Shown: positions 43,064 to 53,081, counted from the stretch's first letter. The stretch is DNA of 64,000 nucleotides from Myxococcales bacterium (GCA_022184915.1 JAGTJU010000003.1:124001-188000); one strand, 5' to 3'. The notes: generated by a model not told the origin, from the sequence alone. Program-made: numbers and translations.

Positions 43064-44197
43064 ATGCTGTCCGACGCCCGAAAGTTGGGCCGATTTGCGC
43101 AAATTTACGGCCTACGGAAAACGGCCTTTAAAGCGCTTTCCAGGCAAGAGCCGCTTCCTTCCTTCGTCAGATTGCCTTCCTTCGCGTCACCTACGCGAAG
43201 GGACGTCGGCGTCATCGGGTGCGGTCAGTTCGCATTCGCTACGATAGGTCACGAGCTTACGAAGGTGCAGGGCAACCGTTTTTCAGCCTGCTTCGATCCC
43301 CGTAAGGATCGCGCTTCCAAGTTTGGCCACTTCTACGGCTGCGAGGTCAAGGGAAGCCCCGAGGAAGTCATCCACGACCCTTCGGTGAAGTACATATACA
43401 TCGCGTCCAATCACGCTTCGCATTCCGACTACGCGGTTTCGGCGCTCGATGCCGGCAAGACTGTGTACGTTGAGAAGCCGATAGCTGTGACTCATGACCA
43501 ACTCGCCAAGCTGTATGCAGCCCAGCAACGCGGGCAAGAGCGGCTATTCTTCGGATACAACCGACCATTCTCAGGCGCGATACGAGAATTACGGAAGGTT
43601 TGTGCGGGGGCGGCCCACGAGCCAATGACGCTCTCGTGCTTCGTTGCCTGCCACAAACTTCCGTCGGATCACTGGTATCGTGAGCCCACCGAAGGTACCC
43701 GGATCTGTGGCAATGTCGGCCATTGGCTCGATCTCATGACTCACATCCGTTCTTGGGGGGATTTGGAGGACAGCTGGCAAATCACGATCGCTTACAGCAA
43801 CGTGCACCAGATCGACGAGAACATGACACTATCGCTTACGAGTGAACGGGGCTCTCTCGTGAACATCACCATGACGGAGCGTCACGAGCCTTTCGAGGGC
43901 ATCAACGAGCAGCTTTCTTTTCAGATGGGTCCCCACATGGCCCATATCGACGACTTCAGGTCCATGACGCTGCGCACCGCGGAAAATTTTTCGCGTCTTC
44001 GCTTTTGGCCGAAAGACGTAGGTCATCGGAGCGCCATCAACCAGCCCTTCCAGGAAACCCGGAGAGATCCTCAGGAGGTTTTCCGCTCCTCATTACTCAT
44101 GCTCAGGATTAAGGACATGGTCTGTGCACGAGAGCGTTTCTCCGCGTTTTCTTTCGACCAGGCGGCAAGGGCCACCTTCGGCCACGCGTTGGACTAA
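43064..44197 (+). CDS. Gfo/Idh/MocA-family oxidoreductase
   Basis: 377 aa. The first 45 residues are basic and probably a helical extension. The Rossmann motif is VGVIGCGQFAFATI. The family motif EKPIAV (VYVEKPIAVTHDQL, catalytic Lys) and FFGYNRPFSGAI follow, then a CHKLP and GNVGHWLDLMTH stretch typical of the C-terminal domain with the conserved His. It would oxidise or reduce a nucleotide sugar or inositol ring during sugar synthesis. First of a rightward series. Confidence 0.8.
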   Translation: MLSDARKLGRFAQIYGLRKTAFKALSRQEPLPSFVRLPSFASPTRRDVGVIGCGQFAFATIGHELTKVQGNRFSACFDPRKDRASKFGHFYGCEVKGSPEEVIHDPSVKYIYIASNHASHSDYAVSALDAGKTVYVEKPIAVTHDQLAKLYAAQQRGQERLFFGYNRPFSGAIRELRKVCAGAAHEPMTLSCFVACHKLPSDHWYREPTEGTRICGNVGHWLDLMTHIRSWGDLEDSWQITIAYSNVHQIDENMTLSLTSERGSLVNITMTERHEPFEGINEQLSFQMGPHMAHIDDFRSMTLRTAENFSRLRFWPKDVGHRSAINQPFQETRRDPQEVFRSSLLMLRIKDMVCARERFSAFSFDQAARATFGHALD

Positions 44198-44301
44198 GAG
44201 AGTAACAGGAGGAGACATAGGAATTTTCATGGCCGCTGCCCCCGCCGGTCACGATTTTCGTACGGCAGCATAGCGGCCGCGCTAAAGTCTGGACCCAAGA
44301 G

Positions 44302-45558
44302 ATGGTGGGGTTAGTTGGCCCAAAAACGACGCAAGTACCGGAGCCGCAAAATGGGGCCTATGTAGCCACCGCAGACCGCTTTTTCGGAGACCACCCCGGA
44401 GGGGCGTACAGAATCGCCTGGGAGCTAGCCCGTTCGGTTGCGAGGGGAGGCGAACAGTCTATTTTGCTCGCCGGTTCCCTTCCGAAAGATCCCCCAGAGG
44501 GCGTGTCGCATGTGGACGGGGTTGACATCATTCGCTACCGCTACGACCAATCTGCGCCCAGGTCTCTTCGGTTCCACATCGGCGTAGCGAGTGCGCGCCG
44601 GGCCCTCCGCAAGTGGCTTCCGGCAAGCCTCAGGGGTGTGGTCATTCACGGACATAGCCTCATCCCTTCAGTAGCAGCGGGCGCAGAGATAAGGCACCCG
44701 CGGAGGCGGGTCTACACGTTGCACTCCTCCGTCGTTCACGAGCAGGAAATCAACTGGGAGGAGGACCTACGAAACAAGGGTCCTTTCAGCCAAGCTGCCA
44801 TCCAGGGCCTCAGGGCAGTGGAACACAACCTCTTGAAGAGGCAGGACGGCATTCACGTACTCTCTCAGTTCATGAGAGAGCGGCTCGAGACAGTCCACCC
44901 ACTGGATACGAGTGAGAGAATCTCCGTAATCCCCTGGTGGGTCGATCCTGCCGCCTTCGGACCACGGCTCGCACCTGCCGCGGCGCGGGCTCGACTCGGG
45001 GTTCCCGCAGAGGGTCCGGTGATCCTCAGTGTGCGACGACTCGTGAAGAGGATGGGCTTGGACACTTTGATTCGGGCGGTCCAACGAACCGATTCGCCAG
45101 CGGGATTCAGGCTGGTCATCGTCGGCCAGGGCCCGGAAGAGACTGCCCTGCGCGAACTCGCCGCGAGCCACGAAAATAGTCGTTCGCGTACGATCTTTCT
45201 CGGCCGGGTCACTGACGAAGCGCTCGAAGCGGCTTACGACGCAGCCGACCTGTTCGTCCTACCTACGCGTGCCCTCGAAGGCTTTGGAATCATCACGGTC
45301 GATGCCTTGGCCAGGGGATGCCCCGTTCTGGGGACAACGGCAGGCGCCACTCCAGAAATTCTGGCCCCTCTCTCTCAGAACCTTTTGTTCGAGCCCGACA
45401 ATGCGGACCAGCTGGCCGAGAAGCTGAACCACTGGCTCCAGGGCGGGCTGAATATTCCAAGCCGAGCCACAATACGAGAATATGCACAGCGATACTCCCG
45501 GACTTGCCTCGAGAGCCGCATGCGGGAGCTAATCTTCGGCCCCGGACTGGACACCTAG
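44302..45558 (+). CDS. GT4-type glycosyltransferase
   Basis: 418 aa. The N-terminal half has HPGGAYRIAWELARSVARGG, where GT-B enzymes bind the acceptor. The C-terminal half has SVRRLVKRMGLDTLIRAV, VIVGQGPEETALREL, LFVLPTRALEGFGIITVDAL (the E-x7-E motif) and GTTAGATPEIL. Nearly all GT4 landmarks are present. Donor and linkage unknown. It lies 3 bp from the next gene, so the two are probably co-translated. Confidence 0.85.
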   Translation: MVGLVGPKTTQVPEPQNGAYVATADRFFGDHPGGAYRIAWELARSVARGGEQSILLAGSLPKDPPEGVSHVDGVDIIRYRYDQSAPRSLRFHIGVASARRALRKWLPASLRGVVIHGHSLIPSVAAGAEIRHPRRRVYTLHSSVVHEQEINWEEDLRNKGPFSQAAIQGLRAVEHNLLKRQDGIHVLSQFMRERLETVHPLDTSERISVIPWWVDPAAFGPRLAPAAARARLGVPAEGPVILSVRRLVKRMGLDTLIRAVQRTDSPAGFRLVIVGQGPEETALRELAASHENSRSRTIFLGRVTDEALEAAYDAADLFVLPTRALEGFGIITVDALARGCPVLGTTAGATPEILAPLSQNLLFEPDNADQLAEKLNHWLQGGLNIPSRATIREYAQRYSRTCLESRMRELIFGPGLDT

Positions 45559-45561
45559 GGC

Positions 45562-46668
45562 ATGCGGTTACTCGTCGATGGTGTTTCTGCCGTAGGAGGG
45601 GGCTTGACCGTGCTCGAGTCGGTGGTTTCTGCGGCCAGCTCCCATGCCGACATCGAAGAGGTTCTCGTTGCGGTTTCGGTCCCCGAAATCGCGGAGAGAC
45701 TTCGGTCGCAACGTGTCCGACCAATCCTCATCAAGCTTTGGCGGCCAAACCTCGTATTTAGAACACACTGGCTTTCTGCCGGATTCGCTGAGCTAGGAAA
45801 ACAAACCGGCGCAGATGCGTCCCTCTGCCTCGCCGGCGGAGGGGCCGCCAACAGCTCTGTCCCAGCTTTCGTCTTTCTTCAGCAAGCCCTTCTATTCGAC
45901 GATACTCCCAAGCATCTATTCAACGCAGTCCAACAGGCTCGTTTAGGGTTCCTAAGGCCACTCGTATTCGAATCGGCCAGGAGTGCTCTGGCCGTATTCG
46001 TACAGACACAGACCATGGCCGAAATGGTCCGCGCTCAGGTTGGCCTTCCTGAAGAGCGGATTCATGTCTTTTTCCCAGCGCCCTCGAACCCGGTCGTTCC
46101 AAGCGCGACGGACGCTACCTGCCTCCAAGGCATGCGCGACACAGAGCCGGAGCGCCGGTTCCTTTACGTCGGCTACGACTATCCCTACAAGAACCTGGGG
46201 GTCCTGCAGAAAGCATTGGAACTATCTGCGGCCAGAGATAGCCGCCTGCGCGTGTTCGCTACTTTGCCTCGGGCAGTTGAAAAGCGATTCCCCGCACTCA
46301 CATGCGTTGGGGAGCTTCGCAAAGAGGACCTTTCAGCTGCCTACCAAGTGGCCAGAGGCCTAATAATGCCCTCGCTTTGTGAGACTGTGGGACTTCCCCT
46401 GATTGAGGCAATGCGCCACGGGGTCCCTGCCGTTGCAGCGGACCTCCCCTACGCACGAGAAGTCTGCGGGCCTGCAGCTTCATACTTCGATCCTTACTCA
46501 CCAGCCGAATTGGCCACTGCCTTGTCTCTGTTGTCCACGAATGACGAGCTCTGGCGAGAAAAGTCCGCAATGTGTAAAACTCGGGCGGAAAACCTTTTGG
46601 GAAATGAGCCGTATAAGGCCATGATCTCAACCCTTTGCACAATCCTAAGCCGGCCGAGCAAACGATGA
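45562..46668 (+). CDS. GT4-type glycosyltransferase
   Basis: 368 aa. It starts 3 bp after the previous stop. The N-terminus, MRLLVDGVSAVGGGLTVLES, matches a subclass of polysaccharide-locus glycosyltransferases with a GGG loop. The C-terminal half has FLYVGYDYPYKNLGVLQKAL, ALTCVGELRKEDLSAAYQVA, LIMPSLCETVGLPLIEAMRH (E-x7-E) and YARE. The stop overlaps the methyltransferase start (ATGA). Confidence 0.8.
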   Translation: MRLLVDGVSAVGGGLTVLESVVSAASSHADIEEVLVAVSVPEIAERLRSQRVRPILIKLWRPNLVFRTHWLSAGFAELGKQTGADASLCLAGGGAANSSVPAFVFLQQALLFDDTPKHLFNAVQQARLGFLRPLVFESARSALAVFVQTQTMAEMVRAQVGLPEERIHVFFPAPSNPVVPSATDATCLQGMRDTEPERRFLYVGYDYPYKNLGVLQKALELSAARDSRLRVFATLPRAVEKRFPALTCVGELRKEDLSAAYQVARGLIMPSLCETVGLPLIEAMRHGVPAVAADLPYAREVCGPAASYFDPYSPAELATALSLLSTNDELWREKSAMCKTRAENLLGNEPYKAMISTLCTILSRPSKR

Positions 46669-47660
46669 ACCCGCCCTCGCCTCCACGCGAGTCTTCCTCC
46701 TGTCCTGCCTGCGGAACGATGGAGGTGCCTCGCGTCGTCCAGGAAGCCAGATTTCCCGATGACGGAAAACCCAGCACATCGCCCGGAGAAACTTGGGCAT
46801 ATCAGCTCGTGTCCTGCAGCCGATGCGGTCACGGTCGGCTTGAACCCGACACACCCACTTGGGTCCTTGAAAAGCTGTATTCCTCAGAGTTTCACGCCTA
46901 CCACAACCCATTGGACGGCAAAGCAGGTCGGGGACGCAAGCTCAAGATGCTACTGGCAAGGTCGAAGGCCGCGCTTCGGGGCTCCCGTTCAAAGGCTCGT
47001 GCCCTGCCAGCTGCCGTGGTTGCCCTGAGTGAATGGGCCGTTGCCAGGCAGGTACCTCTCACTACAGAGATTCCTCTCTCCTTCCCCCAATCTTCAAGAA
47101 TTCTCGACTTTGGTTGCGGATCGGGTTGGTGGCTCGAAGCCATGCGAGGAGAAGGCTACACCGAACTCGCGGGATGGGATTTGGACAATCCTTCACTTGA
47201 CCGCCTTGCTTCACGCGGCATCAAGGTTTGGCGCGAAGAGGCCGAACGCCTGCCGGACAGCCACTTTGATTGTATCCGCCTCGAACACGTTCTCGAGCAT
47301 GTCCCCGAGCCGCTCGGTCTATTAAAAACACTCAGTCAGAAGCTGAAGCCCGGCGGACGCTTGGTCTTGGCTGTCCCCAACTATGGTTCGTGGTCAGCCC
47401 AAGTCACCGGTCCAGGTTGGGATTACCTAACGCTGCCTTACCACGAGAACCAATTTACGCCGAAATCTCTTAGAACGATCCTCGAGCGCGCTGGGCTCTC
47501 CGTCGGCACACTGAAGACTCTCCCTATATGGGAAGTGGCGGCCAAGGCAATCACGTCGCGGTCGAGCGCTCCAGCAAAGCTCGCAAGGTCTGCCTATTTT
47601 GTTTGGTCGACGTTCAAAGACAACGGAGACGTTGTCACGGCGGAGGCCATCCGACTGTGA
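46665..47660 (+). CDS. Class I SAM-dependent methyltransferase with N-terminal zinc ribbon
   Basis: 331 aa from ATG 46665 (ATGA overlap). CPACG at residue 12 and CSRCGHGRL at about 47 form a zinc-ribbon-like pair, as in sugar C-methyltransferase relatives. Motif I is ILDFGCGSGWWLEAM, with ELAGWDLDNPS and FDCIRLEHVLEHVPEPLGLL (Methyltransf_11/23-like). RLVLAVPNYGSW follows. It probably methylates a sugar or its lipid-linked intermediate. Coupled by GTGA to the next glycosyltransferase. Confidence 0.8.
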   Translation: MNPPSPPRESSSCPACGTMEVPRVVQEARFPDDGKPSTSPGETWAYQLVSCSRCGHGRLEPDTPTWVLEKLYSSEFHAYHNPLDGKAGRGRKLKMLLARSKAALRGSRSKARALPAAVVALSEWAVARQVPLTTEIPLSFPQSSRILDFGCGSGWWLEAMRGEGYTELAGWDLDNPSLDRLASRGIKVWREEAERLPDSHFDCIRLEHVLEHVPEPLGLLKTLSQKLKPGGRLVLAVPNYGSWSAQVTGPGWDYLTLPYHENQFTPKSLRTILERAGLSVGTLKTLPIWEVAAKAITSRSSAPAKLARSAYFVWSTFKDNGDVVTAEAIRL

Positions 47661-48856
47661 CAGACCGCCTGCTCTGCGTTCTCGACCACCCAACTCAGTA
47701 CGATCCTCCCCTCTGGCGGGCAATGGAGCGCTCGTGTGAGGTGAAGCCCCATGTTCTTTACCTGCGTTCGACGGCGCCGGACGATCCCGAAATCGAGCAA
47801 GCTGTCGGTTGGCAAGGAGATACAAACAGTTACCTGACCCAATCCGTAGCGCTGAGCGACATAGCTGATTCAATCGTCTCGTTGACCCCGAGACCACTGG
47901 CTGTGCTTACAGCCGGATGGACGCGGCCATCGACTGTCCAGGCCATGTTGGGGTCGCGCCGTGCGGGCATTCCTGTCATCCAGCCGAGTGACAAAACGCT
48001 TAATGAACGGTCTCCCACTGGATTGGCAAGAACGGCCCTTACTGTCTTTCACGCTAGTCGCATTCGCAGTGTCCAAGGCTTTTTCACAACGGGGCTCCTT
48101 GGCACAAACGCCCTGAGAAGCATCGGTGCATCTGCGGAGCATATCGTGCCAGGGCTTTATCCGATCGATGTCAACCATTGGCAGACGCAAAGAGCTGCTT
48201 TTCGGAGCCGCAGCCTTTCCTACAGGCAGACCCTGGGAGGAAAGTTCATCGTGTTGGCTGTTTCCAAGTGGAGCGAACGCGAAAACCCGCTGCAAGTTGT
48301 AGATGCTTTCGCCGAACTTCTTCTGACGTGTCCCGAATCGCGTCTTGTCTATGTTGGTGACGGTCCCTTACGAGACAGAGTGAGAAGGCGGATCAAGGCC
48401 CGCAAGCTCGAACCATTCGTCACACTGCCAGGGTATGTGCCTTACGATGAGCTACCCTTGTACTACGGCTGCGCTGACGTATTCGTACACGCACCAGAAT
48501 GCGAACCTTGGGGAATCAGCGTTCTTGAAGCGATGGCCTCTTCAGTTCCTGTGATTGCAAATACAACGGTAGGAGCTGCCGCTGACCTAGTGATCCCTGG
48601 AATCACTGGCGATCTGTCGTATGCCGGGTCTTCGTCTAGCTTGGCAGCTGCGCTACGCAGGATGCACACCTGGATGGAACATCGGCCACTGGGAGCGAAT
48701 GCCTTGGAAAGGGTGCGGCGATTTGACGTACACAAGGCAGCAGAGAACTTGCAGGATCTGTGTTGGAAGTTGACTAGCGGCAAACCTGCCCATGACGATT
48801 TCTCGAAGATCTTGATCTCTGACCTTCGGAACGCGTTCGGGCGGTGGCCGACATGA
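47657..48856 (+). CDS. GT4-type glycosyltransferase
   Basis: 399 aa from GTG 47657, overlapping the previous stop. VSKWSERENPLQVVDAFAEL, LVYVGDGPLRDRVRRRI, FVTLPGYVPYDELPLYYGCA and HAPECEPWGISVLEAMAS (E-x7-E) are standard GT4 landmarks; TTVGAAADLVIPGITG closes the nucleotide-binding loop. Sugar unknown. It overlaps the next start by 4 bp (ATGA). Confidence 0.85.
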   Translation: MTDRLLCVLDHPTQYDPPLWRAMERSCEVKPHVLYLRSTAPDDPEIEQAVGWQGDTNSYLTQSVALSDIADSIVSLTPRPLAVLTAGWTRPSTVQAMLGSRRAGIPVIQPSDKTLNERSPTGLARTALTVFHASRIRSVQGFFTTGLLGTNALRSIGASAEHIVPGLYPIDVNHWQTQRAAFRSRSLSYRQTLGGKFIVLAVSKWSERENPLQVVDAFAELLLTCPESRLVYVGDGPLRDRVRRRIKARKLEPFVTLPGYVPYDELPLYYGCADVFVHAPECEPWGISVLEAMASSVPVIANTTVGAAADLVIPGITGDLSYAGSSSSLAAALRRMHTWMEHRPLGANALERVRRFDVHKAAENLQDLCWKLTSGKPAHDDFSKILISDLRNAFGRWPT

Positions 48857-49839
48857 AGATTAGCGTCGTTTCGGAATTTCGGGCCGGATACTCTGTAGGA
48901 TTGGAGCAGTCGTATGCCAGGGCGTTTCAGCGGCTCGGTCACTCAACCACGCGCCATGCTACCCCCTCTTCCAAAACGAGAATAAAGGGCCTGCAGCAGG
49001 TCGTGGAACTTTCGACGTGCCTGAGGGAGCAGGACGCGTTACGCAGGGAAGTCCTCGCGGCCAGCCCAGACTTGGTGGTCGTGATCAAGGGGGTAGGCAT
49101 CCTGGGAAGGACCGTTGCGACGTGGAGGGCCCAAGGTATTCGTGTCGTAAATGTCTTTCCTGACAATCCGTTCGATGCGGCTGGAACCAACCTTGTCGGA
49201 AGGACGCTGCTTGGTCAGTTCCGAGAGGTTGATACAGTTTTCGTTCACGATCGCTTTGCAGCCGGACAACTTCGGCAGCTGGGAATTCCGGCAGAGTTCA
49301 TCGCCTTCGCGAGGGACCCAGAGATTCACTGCATAGATTCAGCACCTCCGTCTTCACCGGCTAATCCAATCGTGTTCATCGGTAACCCAGACTCAGAGCG
49401 GATCCGATTTCTCAGGGCGGTTCAGGATCTTGGATTGGGCCTGTACGGGAATTGGCAATGGGCGGGGCTGGCCCCTGACGATCCTCTGATGAGGTGCGTG
49501 CAAGGAGGAGTTCAGCTTGGGTCTGACATGGTCCGTGTCATGCGTAGCGCTAGGATGAGCATCAACATCCTGCGAAGGAGCCAGAAGACAGCCCACAACA
49601 TGCGCACATTCGAGACTCCCGCCTGCGGAGTATGCTCTCTGTCCGAGGACAGCGTAGGCGTCCAAGAGGTGATTGGAAGCGATACCGCAGCGTTCTTCGG
49701 AACTCCTGCTGAGCTCAGAGCGGTCGCAATGGATCTGCTCAAGTGCCCCTCCGAGATCGATAGCCTTGCGGAGAGGGGATTGAGTATGGTGGCGAGAGAG
49801 ACGTACCTTGAACGCGCAAAGTTTATTTTGGACTCTTAG
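48853..49839 (+). CDS. CgeB-like glycosyltransferase
   Basis: 328 aa from ATG 48853. The C-terminal third matches CgeB/Glyco_trans_1_2 proteins: MSINILRRSQKTAHNMRTFE, ETPACGVCSLSEDSVGVQEV and an aromatic loop (FFGTPAELR). The N-terminal half has DLVVVIKGVGILG and VVNVFPDNPF, fitting the GT-B N-domain. These enzymes are poorly characterised; context suggests a further sugar transfer. End of a co-translated run of six genes. Confidence 0.75.
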   Translation: MKISVVSEFRAGYSVGLEQSYARAFQRLGHSTTRHATPSSKTRIKGLQQVVELSTCLREQDALRREVLAASPDLVVVIKGVGILGRTVATWRAQGIRVVNVFPDNPFDAAGTNLVGRTLLGQFREVDTVFVHDRFAAGQLRQLGIPAEFIAFARDPEIHCIDSAPPSSPANPIVFIGNPDSERIRFLRAVQDLGLGLYGNWQWAGLAPDDPLMRCVQGGVQLGSDMVRVMRSARMSINILRRSQKTAHNMRTFETPACGVCSLSEDSVGVQEVIGSDTAAFFGTPAELRAVAMDLLKCPSEIDSLAERGLSMVARETYLERAKFILDS

Positions 49840-49934
49840 TCGTTCAGGGAGCACAACGACAGGCGACCTGCCGGCCATCGCTGCCACCCGGGACTGTAGG
49901 CTCACCCAAAACCCAGCTACTTGATTCGCTGAAT

Positions 49935-52097
49935 ATGAAACAGGTTCTCCAATCCTACAAAACCGGCGCCCTTCGGCTTACGAACGTTCCCGCTCCCGGG
50001 ATAGAGCCTGGTGCCGTTCTGATACGTACCCGCGCTTCCCTCGTTTCCACTGGAACAGAGAGGATGGTCATGGACCTCGCCAAGAAGTCCCTTTGGGGGA
50101 AAGCCAAGGCCCGCCCCGACCTGGTTCGTAAGCTTATGGCGAAGGCCTCGCGCGACGGCCTGATAGCCACGGTGGAGGCAGCTCGCCGAAAGCTCGATTC
50201 GCCGATCCCGCTGGGATACTCCTGTTCAGGCATCGTGCTGGCCGTAGGAGAAGGCGTGGAAGCCATTCCTGTCGGGGCTCGCGTGGCTTGTGCCGGAGCG
50301 AAAGTGGCCAACCATGCCGAGATGAATTTAGTCCCTCAGAACCTTTGTGCACTAATTCCCGCAGAAGCCACGGATGAGGCGGGCGCGTTCGTTACCGTGG
50401 GTGCGATTGCTCTGCAGGGGGTTCGGCAGGCCCAACCAACCCTGGGAGAGACCTTTGCCGTAATTGGCTTGGGCCTCATCGGCCAACTTGCGGTGCAGCT
50501 GCTGCGGGCAAATGGATGTCGCGTATTGGGCGTCGACCTCGATCCGCGGAAAGTGGCGCTTGCCGAGCGCCTCGGGGCCGAGCGGGCGATGACGCGCAAC
50601 CAGGATGTCTTGGGCGCCGCTGCGGCCATGACAGGCGGACGGGGCGTCGACGGAGTCGTCATTACGGCAGCCACTTCGTCCAACGACCCCATCCAGCTCG
50701 CTGGCGATCTTTGTCGCGACCGCGGCCGAGTCGTGGCAGTGGGCGCCGTAGGCATGGACGTGCCCCGTCGCCCTTACTACGACAAGGAGATTGCGCTTTA
50801 CCAAAGCCGATCCTACGGGCCTGGGAGATACGATCCGGTCTACGAAGAGCTTGGAATGGACTATCCTATCGGGTACGTCCGCTGGACCGAGAAGCGCAAC
50901 ATGGAGGCCTTCCTCCAGCTTGCAGCCGAGGGCCGAATCGACGTTGAGCCGCTAATCAGCCACAGGTTTCTCATTGGCGATGCTGAGTCGGCCTACGAAC
51001 TCATCGGCCCCGGACGCCCCGCCGATGTTCCCGAACCGCTCGGCATCCTACTCACCTATCCCATTGAGGAACAGGAGTTCGGGCGCACGATCGAGATGCC
51101 CGCCGCAAACGTTCGGAGACGAGGGAATGTCCGCATCGGCTTCGCCGGGGCTGGAAACTTTGCTTCCGGCGTACTGATTCCAGCCCTTGCCGAAACGCCC
51201 CACGTAAGCCTTTCGGCGATCGCTTCCGCGCGCGGGTTTACGGCCACGCACCTTGCGGAACACTATGGATTTTCATTCGCCACAACGGACCTCGAGGCTC
51301 TCTTGGGCGAAAACACGGATGCTGTGGTGATTTCTACGCGGCACAATTTGCACGCCGCACAGGCCACTGCGGCTCTGAAGGCTGGTAAACACGTTTTTGT
51401 CGAGAAGCCACTTGCCCTTGACGAAGACGAGCTCGGGGACGTGCTCGCTGCGCAAAAGGAAACAGGGAAGCTTCTCATGGTGGGGTTCAACCGTCGCTTC
51501 TCGCCGCTAGCGGTGCAGATGCAGCAGTCCTTCTTGGGACACCGCGGGCCCCTTGTGATGCACTATCGAGTGAACGCGGGCACATTGCCTGCTGATTCGT
51601 GGATCTACGATCCTGCCGTGGGAGGTGGCCGTATCGTTGGAGAAGCCTGCCACTTCATTGATCTGATGTCGTTTATCGCAGGGGCCTCCGTTGTCGAGGT
51701 TTATGCCAAAGCCGTGGCCCCGAAGGCTGGGGTTCGCGCCGACGAGAACGTGATCCTCACCATCACGTATGCTGACGGGTCCATCGGCAGCATTCACTAC
51801 GTGGCCACGGGTGATACCGCAACCGGCAAGGAGCGCCTGGAGGTGATCGGCGAGGGGGCCTGTGCCTACCTCGAGGACTTCCGCTTTCTGGACCTGCACA
51901 GAAACGGTAAGTCAAAGTACGTTCGAAAGCTATCTCAGGACAAAGGGCACAAGGCTGAGCTCGCAGCGTTCGTGGAGGCTGTTCGTCAGGGGGGCCCGGC
52001 GCCGATTCCCATTGAGTCGCTCTCGGCCACCACACGAGCCACTTTCGCGGCTATGCGGTCTTTGGCCACAGGACTGAGTGTGAGTGTGGCTATCTGA
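49935..52097 (+). CDS. Bi-domain oxidoreductase: zinc alcohol dehydrogenase fused to Gfo/Idh/MocA
   Basis: 720 aa. Residues 1-370 form a medium-chain alcohol dehydrogenase domain (SLVSTGTERM, LGYSCSGIVLAVGEGV, FAVIGLGLIGQLAVQLLRAN as Rossmann loop). Residues 395-720 form a Gfo/Idh/MocA domain (RIGFAGAGNFASGVLIPALA, VEKPLALDEDEL with catalytic Lys, MVGFNRRFSPLAV, GEACHFIDLMSF). This fusion is found in many polysaccharide loci and is thought to form an unusual sugar or reduce an intermediate in two steps. The zinc ligands of the first domain are not all obvious. It stands about 95 bp after the previous gene. Confidence 0.85.
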   Translation: MKQVLQSYKTGALRLTNVPAPGIEPGAVLIRTRASLVSTGTERMVMDLAKKSLWGKAKARPDLVRKLMAKASRDGLIATVEAARRKLDSPIPLGYSCSGIVLAVGEGVEAIPVGARVACAGAKVANHAEMNLVPQNLCALIPAEATDEAGAFVTVGAIALQGVRQAQPTLGETFAVIGLGLIGQLAVQLLRANGCRVLGVDLDPRKVALAERLGAERAMTRNQDVLGAAAAMTGGRGVDGVVITAATSSNDPIQLAGDLCRDRGRVVAVGAVGMDVPRRPYYDKEIALYQSRSYGPGRYDPVYEELGMDYPIGYVRWTEKRNMEAFLQLAAEGRIDVEPLISHRFLIGDAESAYELIGPGRPADVPEPLGILLTYPIEEQEFGRTIEMPAANVRRRGNVRIGFAGAGNFASGVLIPALAETPHVSLSAIASARGFTATHLAEHYGFSFATTDLEALLGENTDAVVISTRHNLHAAQATAALKAGKHVFVEKPLALDEDELGDVLAAQKETGKLLMVGFNRRFSPLAVQMQQSFLGHRGPLVMHYRVNAGTLPADSWIYDPAVGGGRIVGEACHFIDLMSFIAGASVVEVYAKAVAPKAGVRADENVILTITYADGSIGSIHYVATGDTATGKERLEVIGEGACAYLEDFRFLDLHRNGKSKYVRKLSQDKGHKAELAAFVEAVRQGGPAPIPIESLSATTRATFAAMRSLATGLSVSVAI

Positions 52098-52211
52098 TGC
52101 ATAAAGACAGGCTGAGTCTCAGTCCGAGTAGAGGACTCTTCGAGATGGCGATGCGACCGTGAGCCAATAAATGGTGGACCAGCCGAGATCGCCGAGCGTA
52201 GAGTAACCACG

Positions 52212-53081
52212 ATGACTTCAGGGGGATCAGTGAGGCGTCTCTTAGCTCGAGCTTCGCGAAGCACGCCTGCATTTAGGGGCAAGATCCGGCTCTTACGGGG
52301 ACTTGATTCTCTTTTGATGCGATTTGAACCAGGGGTATTGGTTGAGTCCGTCGATGGGGTCAAGTTCGCGCTTCAGACCCGCGACCTCATCGACTTCAGT
52401 GTCCTCTATACGAAGGGGCATCAATCGCAGCTGATTTCTTACCTGTCTTCGAGACTACAGGGCCCGAATCGTGTTTTCTGGGACGTTGGCGCAAATGTAG
52501 GGGCAATCTCGCTCCCGGTCGCCGCGCGTGCCCCCAAGGCGAGGGTGTTCTGTTTTGAGCCTTCTCCGGGTGTTTATGGCCGCTTGAAAGAGAACCTCTC
52601 CTTAAACCCGACCCTATCGGAACGCATAGCTGCACGAGATTGGGCATTGTCCGACTTGGATGGTGAGACTTGCTTCTTCGTCAGTAACGAGGAGTTCAAT
52701 AGCGGGGTAGGCGGGCTAGGTACCGCGCCTAACCGGGAGAAGCATGGAACAACCGTACGGGTCTTTCGCGCAGACTCTCTAGTCGAGCGGGCCGATATCG
52801 AGCCTCCCGACGTCGTGAAGATTGATGTTGAGGGCTTTGAAATGGAGGTTCTCCGGGGGTTCGGCGAAGCCTTACTAGGACGCGAGGGTATAGAGCTAGT
52901 TTTTGAGCACCAAATGTACCGGCTTCTAGAAAGACAACGAGGTCCTGAAGAAGTGACGAACTACCTGCGAATGCGGGGTTTCAAGCTATTCGTTTTAGAC
53001 CAGACATCAGTTACCTTCTCCTTAAGGACTCTCGTCCCCGACGACTTGGGAAGGGATTGTGACATCGTGGCGCGCAGGTGA
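52212..53081 (+). CDS. FkbM-family methyltransferase
   Basis: 289 aa. Motif I is FWDVGANVGAISLPVAARA, then VFCFEPSPGVYGRLKENLSL. The FkbM-specific DVVKIDVEGFEMEVLRGF and EGIELVFEHQ follow. FkbM enzymes methylate hydroxyl groups on sugars or polyketides; here a sugar of the surface polymer is likely. The last 60 bp overlap the end of the convergent Wzy gene (53022). Confidence 0.85.
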   Translation: MTSGGSVRRLLARASRSTPAFRGKIRLLRGLDSLLMRFEPGVLVESVDGVKFALQTRDLIDFSVLYTKGHQSQLISYLSSRLQGPNRVFWDVGANVGAISLPVAARAPKARVFCFEPSPGVYGRLKENLSLNPTLSERIAARDWALSDLDGETCFFVSNEEFNSGVGGLGTAPNREKHGTTVRVFRADSLVERADIEPPDVVKIDVEGFEMEVLRGFGEALLGREGIELVFEHQMYRLLERQRGPEEVTNYLRMRGFKLFVLDQTSVTFSLRTLVPDDLGRDCDIVARR

